DNA from: Natronomonas halophila | Lineage (GTDB): Archaea > Halobacteriota > Halobacteria > Halobacteriales > Haloarculaceae | Direction: 5' to 3' | Length of the DNA: 64,000 bases | Assembly (NCBI RefSeq): GCF_013391085.1 | Contig: NZ_CP058334.1 | Location: 1,550,001-1,614,000 of the forward strand | Shown here: piece by piece, positions 33,040-41,740 of the stretch | Layout: the number at the start of each line of letters is the position of its first letter | How positions within the stretch are numbered: the stretch's first letter is position 1 | Program-made: the position numbers and the translations under genes | The notes under the pieces: model-generated | What the model saw: the letters and a program-made list of their open reading frames with translations, nothing else | Databases searched by the model: none | What the model was told of the DNA's origin: nothing

Positions 33040-34520
33040 AAGACCGGTCGGTCAACGTCACCGACGGCGACCTCTTCAAACCCCTTCTGGTGCTGTCGGC
33101 ACCCATCATCGGCTCGCAGGTCCTGCAGGTCGCCTACAACCTCGCCGACACCTTCTGGGTCGGCCAACTGGGCGCCGACGCCGTCGCCGCCCTCTCGTAT
33201 TCGTGGGCCATCGTCTTCCTGATGGTCTCGGTCGGCGGCGGCCTCACCACCGCCGGGACCGTGCTGGTCTCCCAGCACAAGGGGTCGGGCGACTTCCGGC
33301 AGTCCCACCACGTCGCCGGCCAGACGATTTCCTTCGTTACCATCGTCGCCGTCGTCTTCGCCGCCGTCGGCTACGTCGCCGCGCCCTACCTGCTCGCGCT
33401 CATCGGCGCCACGCCGGGGACCGCACCCCACACCTTTGCCACCGACTACACCCGCGTCATCTTCCTCGGCGTCGTCTTCATGTTCTGGTTCTTCATCTTC
33501 GACGCACTGATGCGCGGCTGGGGCGACACCCGAACCCCGCTCTACCTGATGGCCGGCAGCGCGACGCTGAACGTCGTTTTGGACCCCTTCCTCATCCTCG
33601 GGTTCGTCGACAACCCCCTCTTCGTGTGGGCCGGCATGGAGGCCCTCCAGACCCAACTGTTCGCGCTGACCGGCTTCGATGGCTTCGGCGTCATGGGTGC
33701 GGCCATCGCCACCGTCATCGCCCGCTTCTTCCCGGCCGGCATCGGAATGTACCTCCTGCTGTTCGGCGACGTCGGCCTCTCGCCGTCGCCCAGCGACTTC
33801 CTCCTGAAGGCCGACACCGTCAAGAAAATCCTCGATATCGGCGCGCCGACCGGCGCCGAACAGGGGATGCGCGCCGGCGGCATCGCCGCGATGACCGCCA
33901 TCATCGCACTGGCCGGCGACGACGCCGTCGCCGCCTACGGCATCGTCAACCGCCTCGCCTCCCTGCTCTTCCTGCCGGCGCTGGGCTTCGCCCGCGGCAC
34001 CGAAACCGTCGTCGGCCAGAACCTCGGCGCCCGGCAACCCGAGCGCGCCAAACGCGCCGTCCTGCTCGCGGCCGCGACCGTTTCCGGGGCCTTCCTCGTC
34101 GTCGTCACCATCGCCTACCCCTTCGCCGAATCCATCACCGGCGTCTTCCTCCCGCCCGGCGAGGCCGCCTCCGAGACCGTCATCGAATACGGCGCCGCCT
34201 ACATCCGCATCGCCGGCCCCGCCTACGTCTTTTTGGGCGTCTTCCAGATTACGCTGGGCGGCTTCCGCGGCTCCGGGTCGACCCGTACCGCGATGCTGCT
34301 GTCGGTCCAGGAGCTGTGGGTCTTCCGCATCCCGCTTTCCTTCGCGTTCATCACCGTCCTCGGCTGGGGCGTCATCGGCGTCTGGTACGCCGTCGCCATC
34401 TCCTTCGTCATCAGCGCGCTGACGACCGGCGCGTGGTTCCTCCGCGGTACCTGGACCGACAACGTCGTCGACCCCGAGGACGTCGACGCGCCCGGGGATA
34501 TCGAGGTTGCGGACGACTAG
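33036..34520 (+). CDS. MATE-family multidrug efflux transporter
   Basis: 494 residues, twelve transmembrane helices in two homologous halves. First half: APIIGSQVLQVAYNLADTFWVGQLGADAVAALSY; second half: GAPTGAEQGMRAGGIAAMTAIIALAGDDAVAAYGIVNRL. These are the MatE signature regions. It exports cationic compounds in exchange for sodium or protons across the cytoplasmic membrane. Translationally coupled to the TetR gene upstream. Its stop codon is followed directly by hairpin element C. Confidence 0.92.
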   Translation: MKDRSVNVTDGDLFKPLLVLSAPIIGSQVLQVAYNLADTFWVGQLGADAVAALSYSWAIVFLMVSVGGGLTTAGTVLVSQHKGSGDFRQSHHVAGQTISFVTIVAVVFAAVGYVAAPYLLALIGATPGTAPHTFATDYTRVIFLGVVFMFWFFIFDALMRGWGDTRTPLYLMAGSATLNVVLDPFLILGFVDNPLFVWAGMEALQTQLFALTGFDGFGVMGAAIATVIARFFPAGIGMYLLLFGDVGLSPSPSDFLLKADTVKKILDIGAPTGAEQGMRAGGIAAMTAIIALAGDDAVAAYGIVNRLASLLFLPALGFARGTETVVGQNLGARQPERAKRAVLLAAATVSGAFLVVVTIAYPFAESITGVFLPPGEAASETVIEYGAAYIRIAGPAYVFLGVFQITLGGFRGSGSTRTAMLLSVQELWVFRIPLSFAFITVLGWGVIGVWYAVAISFVISALTTGAWFLRGTWTDNVVDPEDVDAPGDIEVADD

Positions 34521-34669
34521 CCACTTTTTGCACTTCCTTCGCGCGCCTTCGGCGCGCTCAGTCAGCGTGGCGGCGAAGCCGCCACGTCATAAGGTCGCGG
34601 CGTAGCCGCGACCCAGGGCAAAAACGTGGTGAAAATATGCGCGCCTCGGGGGCGCTTTTCAAGCGCCCC
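34521..34669. repeat. 3' hairpin element, copy C
   Basis: CCACTTTTTGCAC starts one base after the MATE stop. Three perfect hairpins follow: GCGCGCC-TTC-GGCGCGC (34541-34557), CGTGGCGGC-GAA-GCCGCCACG (34566-34586) and GGTCGCGGC-GTA-GCCGCGACC (34593-34613). Then GGCAAAAACGTGGTGAAAAT (from 34617) and a fourth hairpin GGGGCGCTT-TTC-AAGCGCCCC (34649-34669). All loops are three bases. Flanks match copy B, hairpins do not. Between it and the kinase gene (34670-34708) lies only an AT-rich tract, probably the kinase terminator. Confidence 0.8.
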
Positions 34670-34708
34670 GCTCGGCGGATACTACCTATAAATAAAATCG
34701 GCTATCGC

Positions 34709-35641
34709 TCAAGTAGGCTTCACGTCCTCGGCAACCTCGGCGACTTCTGCGGCGTTGAACGCCGCCATCGGACCCGTCGTCGTCTGCACGAGGGCGTCGG
34801 CAGCCAGCGCCGACCGAAGCGCGGTTTTCGCCGTGCCATCGGCAAGCGCCGCGAGGAACGCCCCCACGAAGGCGTCGGCGCCGCCCGTCTCGTCGACCGC
34901 GTCCACCTCGACCGTCGCGAGTTCGCTGACCGTCGAATCCTGCCACGCCGCGGCGTCGTGGGGGCGCCGCATCGCCACCACGTCGAGGCCGTGTTCCGAC
35001 GCGAGCGCGTGAGTCACCTGCGTCGGTTCCCCCGAGCGGTCGAAGACCGCCTCGACCGCCGAAGCGGAGGCGATGAGGACGTCGACGGCCGGCAACACCC
35101 GCTCCAGACGGTCACGGGCCGACTCGATGTCGTCCCACTCGTCGGTCTCCAGCAGGCCGACTGCCGTCCTCGCGCCGTTCTCGTGGGCCGTCTGGATGAA
35201 CTTCGCGGTCGATTCCGCGAGCGCCCGCGGGCCCTGCAGCGTCGTCGCCGTCACGTAGGCCGTATCCGCCTCAGCGATGGGAGCCGTCGAGAGGTTCGAC
35301 AGTGTGAGTTCCTCGACGGCCTCGCCCGCCAGGTCGGTGATTCTGGCGTCCGCACGCGGGGAGGCCCCGCGCTCGAAGAAGGAGATTCCCTGCCGGTCGT
35401 CGGCCCGTTCGGCGACGACATCGACGTCGTGGGCGCGCAGTTCCGCGGCGACTCGCCGGCCGAGCGGGCCGTCGGGAAGCCGGGAGAGCCACGTCGACTC
35501 GGCGCCGAGACGACCCGCGGCGACCGCGGCGTTGGCCTCCGGCCCCGTCACGCTCACGTCGAGCCGTTGGGCCGTTTCGAGCCGTTCGCGACCCGGCGGT
35601 GTCAAGCGAAGCGCCGCGCCGCCGAGGGTAACGAGTTGCAT
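34709..35641 (-). CDS. PfkB-family sugar kinase
   Basis: 310 residues from ATG 35641 (MQLVTLGGAALRLTPP), 25-31 bases after an ACTTATAGG box. Ribokinase-type signatures: GPEANAAVAAGRLGAES near 40-55 and the active-site segment VDAVDETGGADAFVGAFLAAL near 275-295. Catalytic Asp of the anion hole is kept, but the usual GAGD reads GGAD, a small change. 2-keto-3-deoxygluconate kinase is the likely closest group, because several segments resemble KDG kinases, but fructose or ribose kinase cannot be excluded. Divergent from the gamma-glutamyltransferase gene. Confidence 0.75.
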   Translation of the reverse strand: MQLVTLGGAALRLTPPGRERLETAQRLDVSVTGPEANAAVAAGRLGAESTWLSRLPDGPLGRRVAAELRAHDVDVVAERADDRQGISFFERGASPRADARITDLAGEAVEELTLSNLSTAPIAEADTAYVTATTLQGPRALAESTAKFIQTAHENGARTAVGLLETDEWDDIESARDRLERVLPAVDVLIASASAVEAVFDRSGEPTQVTHALASEHGLDVVAMRRPHDAAAWQDSTVSELATVEVDAVDETGGADAFVGAFLAALADGTAKTALRSALAADALVQTTTGPMAAFNAAEVAEVAEDVKPT

Positions 35642-35663
35642 AGCCGAGACATCTCGCGGCGAC

Positions 35664-35735
35664 CCTATAAGTAGCCGTGCCGACACGAGCGCCGAGGTGG
35701 TGTGACGGTGGCTGTCCGAGTCGCCGCTGATAAAT
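35664..35735. promoter_or_regulatory. Divergent promoters of the sugar kinase and gamma-glutamyltransferase genes
   Basis: The 116-base gap carries two TATA-like boxes: ACTTATAGG on the minus strand (35664-35672) about 27 bases before the kinase ATG and GATAAAT on the plus strand (35729-35735) about 26 bases before the transferase ATG. No dyad shared by both was seen. Confidence 0.5.
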
Positions 35736-35757
35736 CGGAGCCACGCGTACACGCCGT

Positions 35758-37431
35758 ATGGACAAGCCATCTGTCGACGCGTTCGGCTCCCGGCGGTCGA
35801 CGCTCCGGGGACCGAACGGCGCGGTCGCAACGAGCCAGCCGCTGGCGGCGCAGGCGGGCCTCCGCACGCTGCAGGACGGCGGCAACGCCTTCGACGCCGC
35901 GGTCGCGACGGCAGCGGCGCTGAACGTCACCGAACCCACCTCGACGGGGCTCGGCGGTGACGCCTTCATGCTGTACAAGAGCGCGGACGGCGAGGTCGGC
36001 GCGATGCGGGCCTGCGGCGGTGCGCCCGCCAACGCGACCCGCGAGAAGGTCCGCGAGGCCGTCGCCGACGAACAGGGCATCGACCCAAGCGAGGCCGAGA
36101 TGCCCCGCACGGGCGCCCACGCGGTGACCGTCCCCGGCACCGCCCGCGGCTGGGAGGCCACCGTCGAGGAGTTCGGCTACCTCGACCTCGCCGAGGTCCT
36201 CCAGCCGGCCATCGACTACGCGACGGACGGCTATCCGGTCACCGAGGTCATCGCCGACGCGTGGACGCAGGGCGAAGACCTGTTCGAGGACGCCCACGCC
36301 CGCGAGCAGTACCTCGTCGACGGCGAGCGCGCACCCGAACCCGGCGAGACGGTCCGCCTCGAAAACCTCGGCGAGTCGCTACAGGCTATTGCCGAAGAGG
36401 GCGCGGACGTGGTTTACGAGGGCTACATCGCCGAAGCAATCGCCGAGGAGGTCCAGAGCCACGGCGGCTTCCTGACCGTCGAGGACCTCGCGAACTTCGA
36501 GGTGGAGTTCCCCGACCCCGTCTCGACGACCTACGGCGACGCCGAAGTCTACGAACTCCCGCCGAACAATCAGGGCCTCATCGCGCTGGAAGCCTTAAAT
36601 ATCGCCGAGGAGTTGGGCGCCAGCGACTACGACGCCGATTCAGCGGCACGCGTCCATTACCTCGCCGAGGCGATGAAACGGGCCTTCCACGACGGCCACC
36701 GCTACATCACCGACCCGGATTTCGAGGAGATTCCGCCGCTCGGTTCGAAGGAGTGGGCCCGCGAGCGCGCCGAAAGCGTCGGCGAGACGGCCTCTGATGT
36801 CTCCTTCGGCGTCCCCGATTCCCACGCCGAGGATAGCGCGGGACATGGTCCCGCTGACCCTCGGGAACCGAACGTTCCCGAGGACGCCGATACGGTCCTG
36901 CTCTGTGTCGGCGACGACGAGGGCAACGTCGTCTCCTTCATCAACTCCCGCTTTGCGGGTTTCGGCAGCGGCCTCGTCGCCGGTCGGACGGGCATCGCCC
37001 TCCAGAACCGCGGGGCCTCCTTCTCGCTGGACGACGACCACCCCAACCGGCTGGAACCCGAAAAGCGGCCGTTCCACACGCTGATTCCCGGCATCCTCAA
37101 GCGCGGCGCCGAGGACTGGTCGGCCTTCGGCGTCATGGGCGGCTACATGCAACCGCAGGGACACCTCCAGACGCTCGTCGGGATGCTCGACGATGACCTG
37201 ACGCTGCAGGAGGCGCTGGACCGCCCGCGCTGGCGCTACCGCGAGGATGGCCGCCTCGCCGTCGAAGCCCGGATGCCGACCGACGTCCAGAACGGCCTCC
37301 GGCGCCGCGGCCACGACGTCGAAGTGCTGCTACCGGGCATGTTCGGCGGCGCGCAGGTGGTCCGGAACGAGGACGGGTCCCTGTCGGGAGCCACCGAACC
37401 GCGAAAGGACGGGACGGTCGAGGTCTGGTAA
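35758..37431 (+). CDS. Gamma-glutamyltransferase-family Ntn hydrolase
   Basis: 557 residues. Family blocks: GAVATSQPLAAQAGLRTLQDGGNAFDAAVATA near 21-52, STGLGGDAFML near 62-72, PGTARGWEATVEEFG near 126-140 and the expected autoprocessing point EDADTVLLCVGDDEGNVVSFINS where Thr379 would be the nucleophile. GGT cleaves gamma-glutamyl amides; in haloarchaea gamma-glutamylcysteine is the main thiol, so its turnover is a plausible role. No signal peptide is visible, so it is probably cytoplasmic. DTV replaces the common TTH at the nucleophile. Confidence 0.85.
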   Translation: MDKPSVDAFGSRRSTLRGPNGAVATSQPLAAQAGLRTLQDGGNAFDAAVATAAALNVTEPTSTGLGGDAFMLYKSADGEVGAMRACGGAPANATREKVREAVADEQGIDPSEAEMPRTGAHAVTVPGTARGWEATVEEFGYLDLAEVLQPAIDYATDGYPVTEVIADAWTQGEDLFEDAHAREQYLVDGERAPEPGETVRLENLGESLQAIAEEGADVVYEGYIAEAIAEEVQSHGGFLTVEDLANFEVEFPDPVSTTYGDAEVYELPPNNQGLIALEALNIAEELGASDYDADSAARVHYLAEAMKRAFHDGHRYITDPDFEEIPPLGSKEWARERAESVGETASDVSFGVPDSHAEDSAGHGPADPREPNVPEDADTVLLCVGDDEGNVVSFINSRFAGFGSGLVAGRTGIALQNRGASFSLDDDHPNRLEPEKRPFHTLIPGILKRGAEDWSAFGVMGGYMQPQGHLQTLVGMLDDDLTLQEALDRPRWRYREDGRLAVEARMPTDVQNGLRRRGHDVEVLLPGMFGGAQVVRNEDGSLSGATEPRKDGTVEVW

Positions 37432-37479
37432 CTCGCCGCTGCGCGCGAACTTTTAACCGCCGCGTCCCGAAGAGTCGGT

Positions 37480-38346
37480 ATGGAATGGCAGACCGACTGG
37501 AACCTCCGGGCCCGGATGGGCGTGACGATGTTCCTGCTGTTTGCGCTCTATCTGGTCTTCGTCGGCGTCCTGACGCTGTATTTCGATAACCTGCTGTTTG
37601 CAGCCCTCCTGCTCGGGGCCTTCTCGCTCGTGCAGTTCTTCTTCAGCGGCAAGCTCGCCCTGCGGTCGATGGGCGCAAAGACGGTCAGCGAAGACGAGTA
37701 CCCACAACTCCACGCGCAGGTCTCGCGGCTCTCACAGCAGGCCGACCTGCCGAAACCCACCGTCGCCGTCGCCGATAGCCGGACGCCCAACGCCTTCGCG
37801 ACCGGCCGGTCGCCGAAAAGCGGCGTCGTCTGCGTGACCACCGGCCTGCTCGACACCCTCGACGACGAGGAACTGGAGGGCGTGCTGGCCCACGAACTCG
37901 CCCACATCAAGAACCGCGACGTGGCGGTGATGACGATCGCCTCGTTCCTCTCGACGATCGCTTTCCTCATCGTCCGGTGGGGGTGGCTCTTCGGCGGCCG
38001 TGGGCGGAATCAGGCGCCGCTTTTCGTCGCCATCATCGTCTCGCTTCTGGTGTGGGTTATCTCCTTCCTGCTCATCCGCGCGCTCTCGCGGTACCGGGAG
38101 TTCGCCGCCGACCGCGGGGCGGCCGCGATTACGGGCAACCCCGCGGCGCTGGCGTCGGCCCTGATGAAAATCTCGGGGCGGATGGACAAGGTGCCCGAGG
38201 AGGACCTCCGCGAGCAGGCCGAGATGAACGCGTTCTTCATCATCCCGATTTCCAAGGGGTTCATCGGCTCGCTCGCCCGAACCCACCCGCCGACCGAAAA
38301 GCGCATCGAGGAACTGCGAAAGTTAGAGCGGCAGGCCGAAACGTAA
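37480..38346 (+). CDS. htpX: Zinc metalloprotease HtpX
   Basis: 288 residues, M48 family. Two N-terminal transmembrane helices (about 13-33 and 37-56), zinc motif HELAH (138-142), then two more helices and the third ligand region REFAADRGAAAITG near 205-218. It degrades misfolded membrane proteins. A TTTTAACC box lies about 30 bases upstream of the ATG. Convergent with the subtilase gene. Haloarchaea commonly hold several HtpX paralogues. Confidence 0.92.
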   Translation: MEWQTDWNLRARMGVTMFLLFALYLVFVGVLTLYFDNLLFAALLLGAFSLVQFFFSGKLALRSMGAKTVSEDEYPQLHAQVSRLSQQADLPKPTVAVADSRTPNAFATGRSPKSGVVCVTTGLLDTLDDEELEGVLAHELAHIKNRDVAVMTIASFLSTIAFLIVRWGWLFGGRGRNQAPLFVAIIVSLLVWVISFLLIRALSRYREFAADRGAAAITGNPAALASALMKISGRMDKVPEEDLREQAEMNAFFIIPISKGFIGSLARTHPPTEKRIEELRKLERQAET

Positions 38347-38366
38347 CTTCTGAAATCCGGCGCCGG

Positions 38367-41300
38367 TCAGACGTCGGCGCCGAACAGAACGACGTCGTCG
38401 GTGCCGGCGAACTCGACAGTCCCCTGCCGGAACGACCCGTCGTCGACGATGTCGGCGATGGCCGGGCCGTAGCTTTCGAGGTTCGAGTTTTCGAGACCTG
38501 CCGGCGGTTCGACGAAGTAGGTGAAGGTGACCTCCTTGTCGCCCTCGACGTCGGTGGTCGTGACGGGGGTGACACCGTCGGTCTCGGGGTTGGCGTCGAA
38601 CTCGACGACCCCATCCTCGCTTTCGGTTCCCTCCCCGAACGGGAGTAGGTTCCAGTCGCTGGGGAAGCGGTCGCGGATGACCGCCTCGCCGTCGAGGTCC
38701 GTGACGGTGAGTCGGACGCGGTTGGCCTGTCGGCCGGTCACGACGGTGCTGTCGGTCGTGCGGCTACCCGTCGCCTGGAAACTCGGCAGCGGGAAGCTAT
38801 CCGCGGGACTGAACGTCACGTCGAGGTCGAAGTGCGCCTGCACGTCCTGGCCGTTGATGGCGCCGGGGACGTTGACGAGTTTCGCGACGACGAACAGCGT
38901 CCGCTCGGTCGGGTCCGTGGCGTCGCCACGGTCGACGCTGACCGACACCTCGGCGGTCCCGTTGGCCCCGACGGCGCTGTCGAGGATGTTCGGTTCGCCG
39001 ACGTCGGTCGGGTTCTCGGCGTCGTAGACGAACAGGTCGATGTGGGGGTCGCCCTTGGCGAGTCCGGCGTTGCCGCCGCCGTAGGAATCGAACGCCACGG
39101 AGGCGGTCAGGTCGCCGCCCGGTACCTCGACGAAGCCCGCGACGGCCCGCGAATCGAAGGGCACGTCGAGGCCGACGGTCTCCTCGTGGGTGACGCTGGT
39201 CTGCTCGTCGCCGAGGGAGATGTCGGCACCGAGCAGGTCGCGCGTAACCGCGTCGACGGCGGCGTCGGGATTGACGCGACCGTAGCCCTCGTAGGGGTCA
39301 CGCTCGCCGTGGGTGTAGCCCGCCGGACTCGGCACCAACTGGGCGTTGTGGTACGGCGCAGCGGTGAAGGCCGTCGTCGATGCCGTCGACAGGATGACCT
39401 GTTTCAGCCGCATGGTCTCCTCGTGGCCCATCTCCGGGCCGGGTTCGGGCAGTGCAATCGAGTCGGGCGCGTCCTCCTCCATCGCCTGTGCGACCAGTCC
39501 TGCTACGCCGCAGACGTACGGCGAGGCCATCGACGTGCCACCGATGGAGCGGTGGTCACGGGCGAGCGTCGTGTCGTCGGTCGTCGCCCCGTCGATACTG
39601 GCGATATCCGCGCCGGGATCCGGATTAGCGGTCGCACGCACCAACTCGACGTTGTCAGGGGTCGGGGTGCCGACGCTGGGCACGTCAATCGGCGCGAGCG
39701 ACCCCGGCAGGCCGAGCAGGACCGTCACGAGCGCGTCGGGTTTGATATCACCGCCCGGCGCCGTCACGTCCGGCTTGAAGTCAAAGCCGTCCTGGTTCTC
39801 GTTGAGTTGGCCGATACCGCCCGAGGAGTAGCCGGTAATGCCGTCGAAGGGGTCGGTCGCGACGACCGAAATCGCCTCGCCGACCGCCGCCGGCTCCCCG
39901 TTGCCGTTGGCCGGCGTCCAGGAGTTGCCCGCCGCCGCGACCGTGAGGATGCCGGCATCGGCCATGCTCCGAATGGCCGGTGCCGTGCTCGGCAGCGCGC
40001 CGAAGGCACTCAACGGCAGCCCGAGCAGCGGCCCCCACGACATGTTGACCGCACGGAGATTGAGCGTATCGCGAACGTCGGCGGCGATGTCCCCGAGGTC
40101 CTCGGCGGGGCCGCTGAGGCCCTGGAACCCGGCGAGGCTAAAGTTCGGCGCGACGCCGCCGTGGACCGTGGTGTCGTCCTCGGTCCGGTCACCATCCGTC
40201 TCCGCCGGATGCCTGTACGCCCCGACGGCGATTTTTTCCAGCCGGCCGGCCAGCGGATTGCCGGCCTGAGCCTGCTCGGCGGCGGGGAGTGCCGCCTCGG
40301 TCTCGACCGGTTTCACCCGGACGGTGTAGGTTGCCTCGCCCGCCTCGTGGACGGTCGGGGCGTCGGCGATGATGGAGTCGAATCGAAGCGGCGATTCGTG
40401 GATCGTCTCGCCGTCGTGGACGATTTCGATGACGACGCCCTGGCCGATTCCGCTGGCGAAGACGCTCGTGCCGGCGCGGGCGGTGACCTCGTATTCGAGG
40501 AAATCGGTCGGCAGCAGCGTCGCGTTCTCCTCGTGCATCTCGGTGCGGTCGGGGTCGATAGTCGACGCGCGGCCGGTCGCGGTCATGATACCCGAGACGT
40601 GTGAGCCGTGACCGTTCTGGTCGCGAGGCACGTCGAACGACCCGTAGGAGTCGGTCTCGCTGTACCAGGCGACGGTCTTGGGCGTCTGGCCGTCGATGGC
40701 CGCGTTCTCGGCGGGCAGGACGTCGCCCTCGAAGCCGGTCGTCTCGTAGACGGTGGCGAGTTCGGTCTCACCCGTATCTGCGACGGTCTGAAGGGCCGCC
40801 TCGATGTCCCAGGCGGCGACGCCGCGGGTCGGTTCGACGAGGAACCGATACGTCTCGCCGGCCTCGACCTCGATGGTCGCCTCGATGACGTTCTCCGAAC
40901 GAACGTCGTCGACGTAGGTCGTTCCGAGGGTCTCGACGGCGACGAACTCGCCGTCGGCCTCGCGCTGGAGCGTCGCGCGAACGCTCGAAAGTTGTGCTTC
41001 GGGCGTGTTGACGTTCCAACTCAGGGTGGCGTCGATCTGGTAACCGATGACCGAGTCGCCGCCCTGTGGGTCGATACTGAACGTCGCCGTCTCGGCGCTG
41101 GAGAGGTTCTCGACGCTCGTTCCGGCGACCTGACCGCTGAACGTCAGCGTCTCGACGGTGGTCGCCTCGGTGACCGGAACCTGCTCGGTCGATTCCTCGA
41201 CGGAGGACAGGTCGATACCGCCATCGCCGTCGGGGCTGATACGCAGTCCGTTCCAGGGCCCGAGGTCGGGATGGCGGGCGGCGACCCCGGAGTCGGTGAT

Positions 41301-41519
41301 GCCGAGCGTCCGGTCCGGACGGCCACGATACCCCTTCTCCCAGACTTTCTTGGCTTCCGCGACGCGCCAGTTCAGGAGCCGTTCGTCCAGCGGGTCGATA
41401 TCCGCAGCGGCGGTACCGGCCACGCCGGCACCGAGCAACCCGGCCCCGACGAGCGTCCCCGACGCCTGGAGGAACGTCCGACGGGAGAACCCGGAATCGT
41501 CGTTGGGCTGTCCACTCAT
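38367..41519 (-). CDS. Tat-exported S8 serine protease with large insertions
   Basis: 1050 residues. Tat signal SRRTFLQASGTLVGAG (12-27), cleavage near AAAD. Subtilase triad: Asp76 (GITDSG), His304 (NGHGSHVSG), Ser663 (GGTSMASPYV); oxyanion Asn532 (AAGNSW). Asp to His is about 228 residues instead of about 30, because a beta-domain of about 200 residues is inserted (95-290); a second insertion of about 140 follows His (315-455) and a third of about 65 precedes Ser. The C-terminal 300 residues form two beta-rich domains without CTERM signal. Secreted, folded before export. Targets unknown; catalytic residues are intact. Confidence 0.85.
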   Translation of the reverse strand: MSGQPNDDSGFSRRTFLQASGTLVGAGLLGAGVAGTAAADIDPLDERLLNWRVAEAKKVWEKGYRGRPDRTLGITDSGVAARHPDLGPWNGLRISPDGDGGIDLSSVEESTEQVPVTEATTVETLTFSGQVAGTSVENLSSAETATFSIDPQGGDSVIGYQIDATLSWNVNTPEAQLSSVRATLQREADGEFVAVETLGTTYVDDVRSENVIEATIEVEAGETYRFLVEPTRGVAAWDIEAALQTVADTGETELATVYETTGFEGDVLPAENAAIDGQTPKTVAWYSETDSYGSFDVPRDQNGHGSHVSGIMTATGRASTIDPDRTEMHEENATLLPTDFLEYEVTARAGTSVFASGIGQGVVIEIVHDGETIHESPLRFDSIIADAPTVHEAGEATYTVRVKPVETEAALPAAEQAQAGNPLAGRLEKIAVGAYRHPAETDGDRTEDDTTVHGGVAPNFSLAGFQGLSGPAEDLGDIAADVRDTLNLRAVNMSWGPLLGLPLSAFGALPSTAPAIRSMADAGILTVAAAGNSWTPANGNGEPAAVGEAISVVATDPFDGITGYSSGGIGQLNENQDGFDFKPDVTAPGGDIKPDALVTVLLGLPGSLAPIDVPSVGTPTPDNVELVRATANPDPGADIASIDGATTDDTTLARDHRSIGGTSMASPYVCGVAGLVAQAMEEDAPDSIALPEPGPEMGHEETMRLKQVILSTASTTAFTAAPYHNAQLVPSPAGYTHGERDPYEGYGRVNPDAAVDAVTRDLLGADISLGDEQTSVTHEETVGLDVPFDSRAVAGFVEVPGGDLTASVAFDSYGGGNAGLAKGDPHIDLFVYDAENPTDVGEPNILDSAVGANGTAEVSVSVDRGDATDPTERTLFVVAKLVNVPGAINGQDVQAHFDLDVTFSPADSFPLPSFQATGSRTTDSTVVTGRQANRVRLTVTDLDGEAVIRDRFPSDWNLLPFGEGTESEDGVVEFDANPETDGVTPVTTTDVEGDKEVTFTYFVEPPAGLENSNLESYGPAIADIVDDGSFRQGTVEFAGTDDVVLFGADV

Positions 41520-41678
41520 GATGTACCCGCTGCTTTCCGATATCCTACAAAGGTAGTTCTGACAACGGCATCGAAACGACGGCTGCCGGGGACCGAGTTG
41601 GGGACGGTAGCATCAATCGAATCCCACGACTGAAATCGGATTTGCGCCCGTTCGGCCGGCTGTCGGCCGTAGAGTGAC

Positions 41679-41685
41679 TTTAAAG
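41679..41685 (+). promoter_or_regulatory. Promoter of the membrane-spanning regulator
   Basis: TTTAAAG about 60 bases before the GTG start; transcription would start near 41706, leaving a leader of about 35 bases. In the same 221-base gap the subtilase gene has a GGATATCGG box about 27 bases before its ATG on the other strand. The remaining sequence shows no dyad. Confidence 0.4.
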
Positions 41686-41740
41686 GACAGGTTATACCCG
41701 GGAGAACCGTTTCGGTACGATAGTCGTAGCCAGATATACG

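Noticed and set aside
34521-34708. Insertion sequence or MITE with target-site duplication after the MATE gene
   Set aside because: Inverted ends are present, but I see no flanking target duplication, transposase remnant or interrupted gene; the regular position right after stop codons fits a 3'-end element better.
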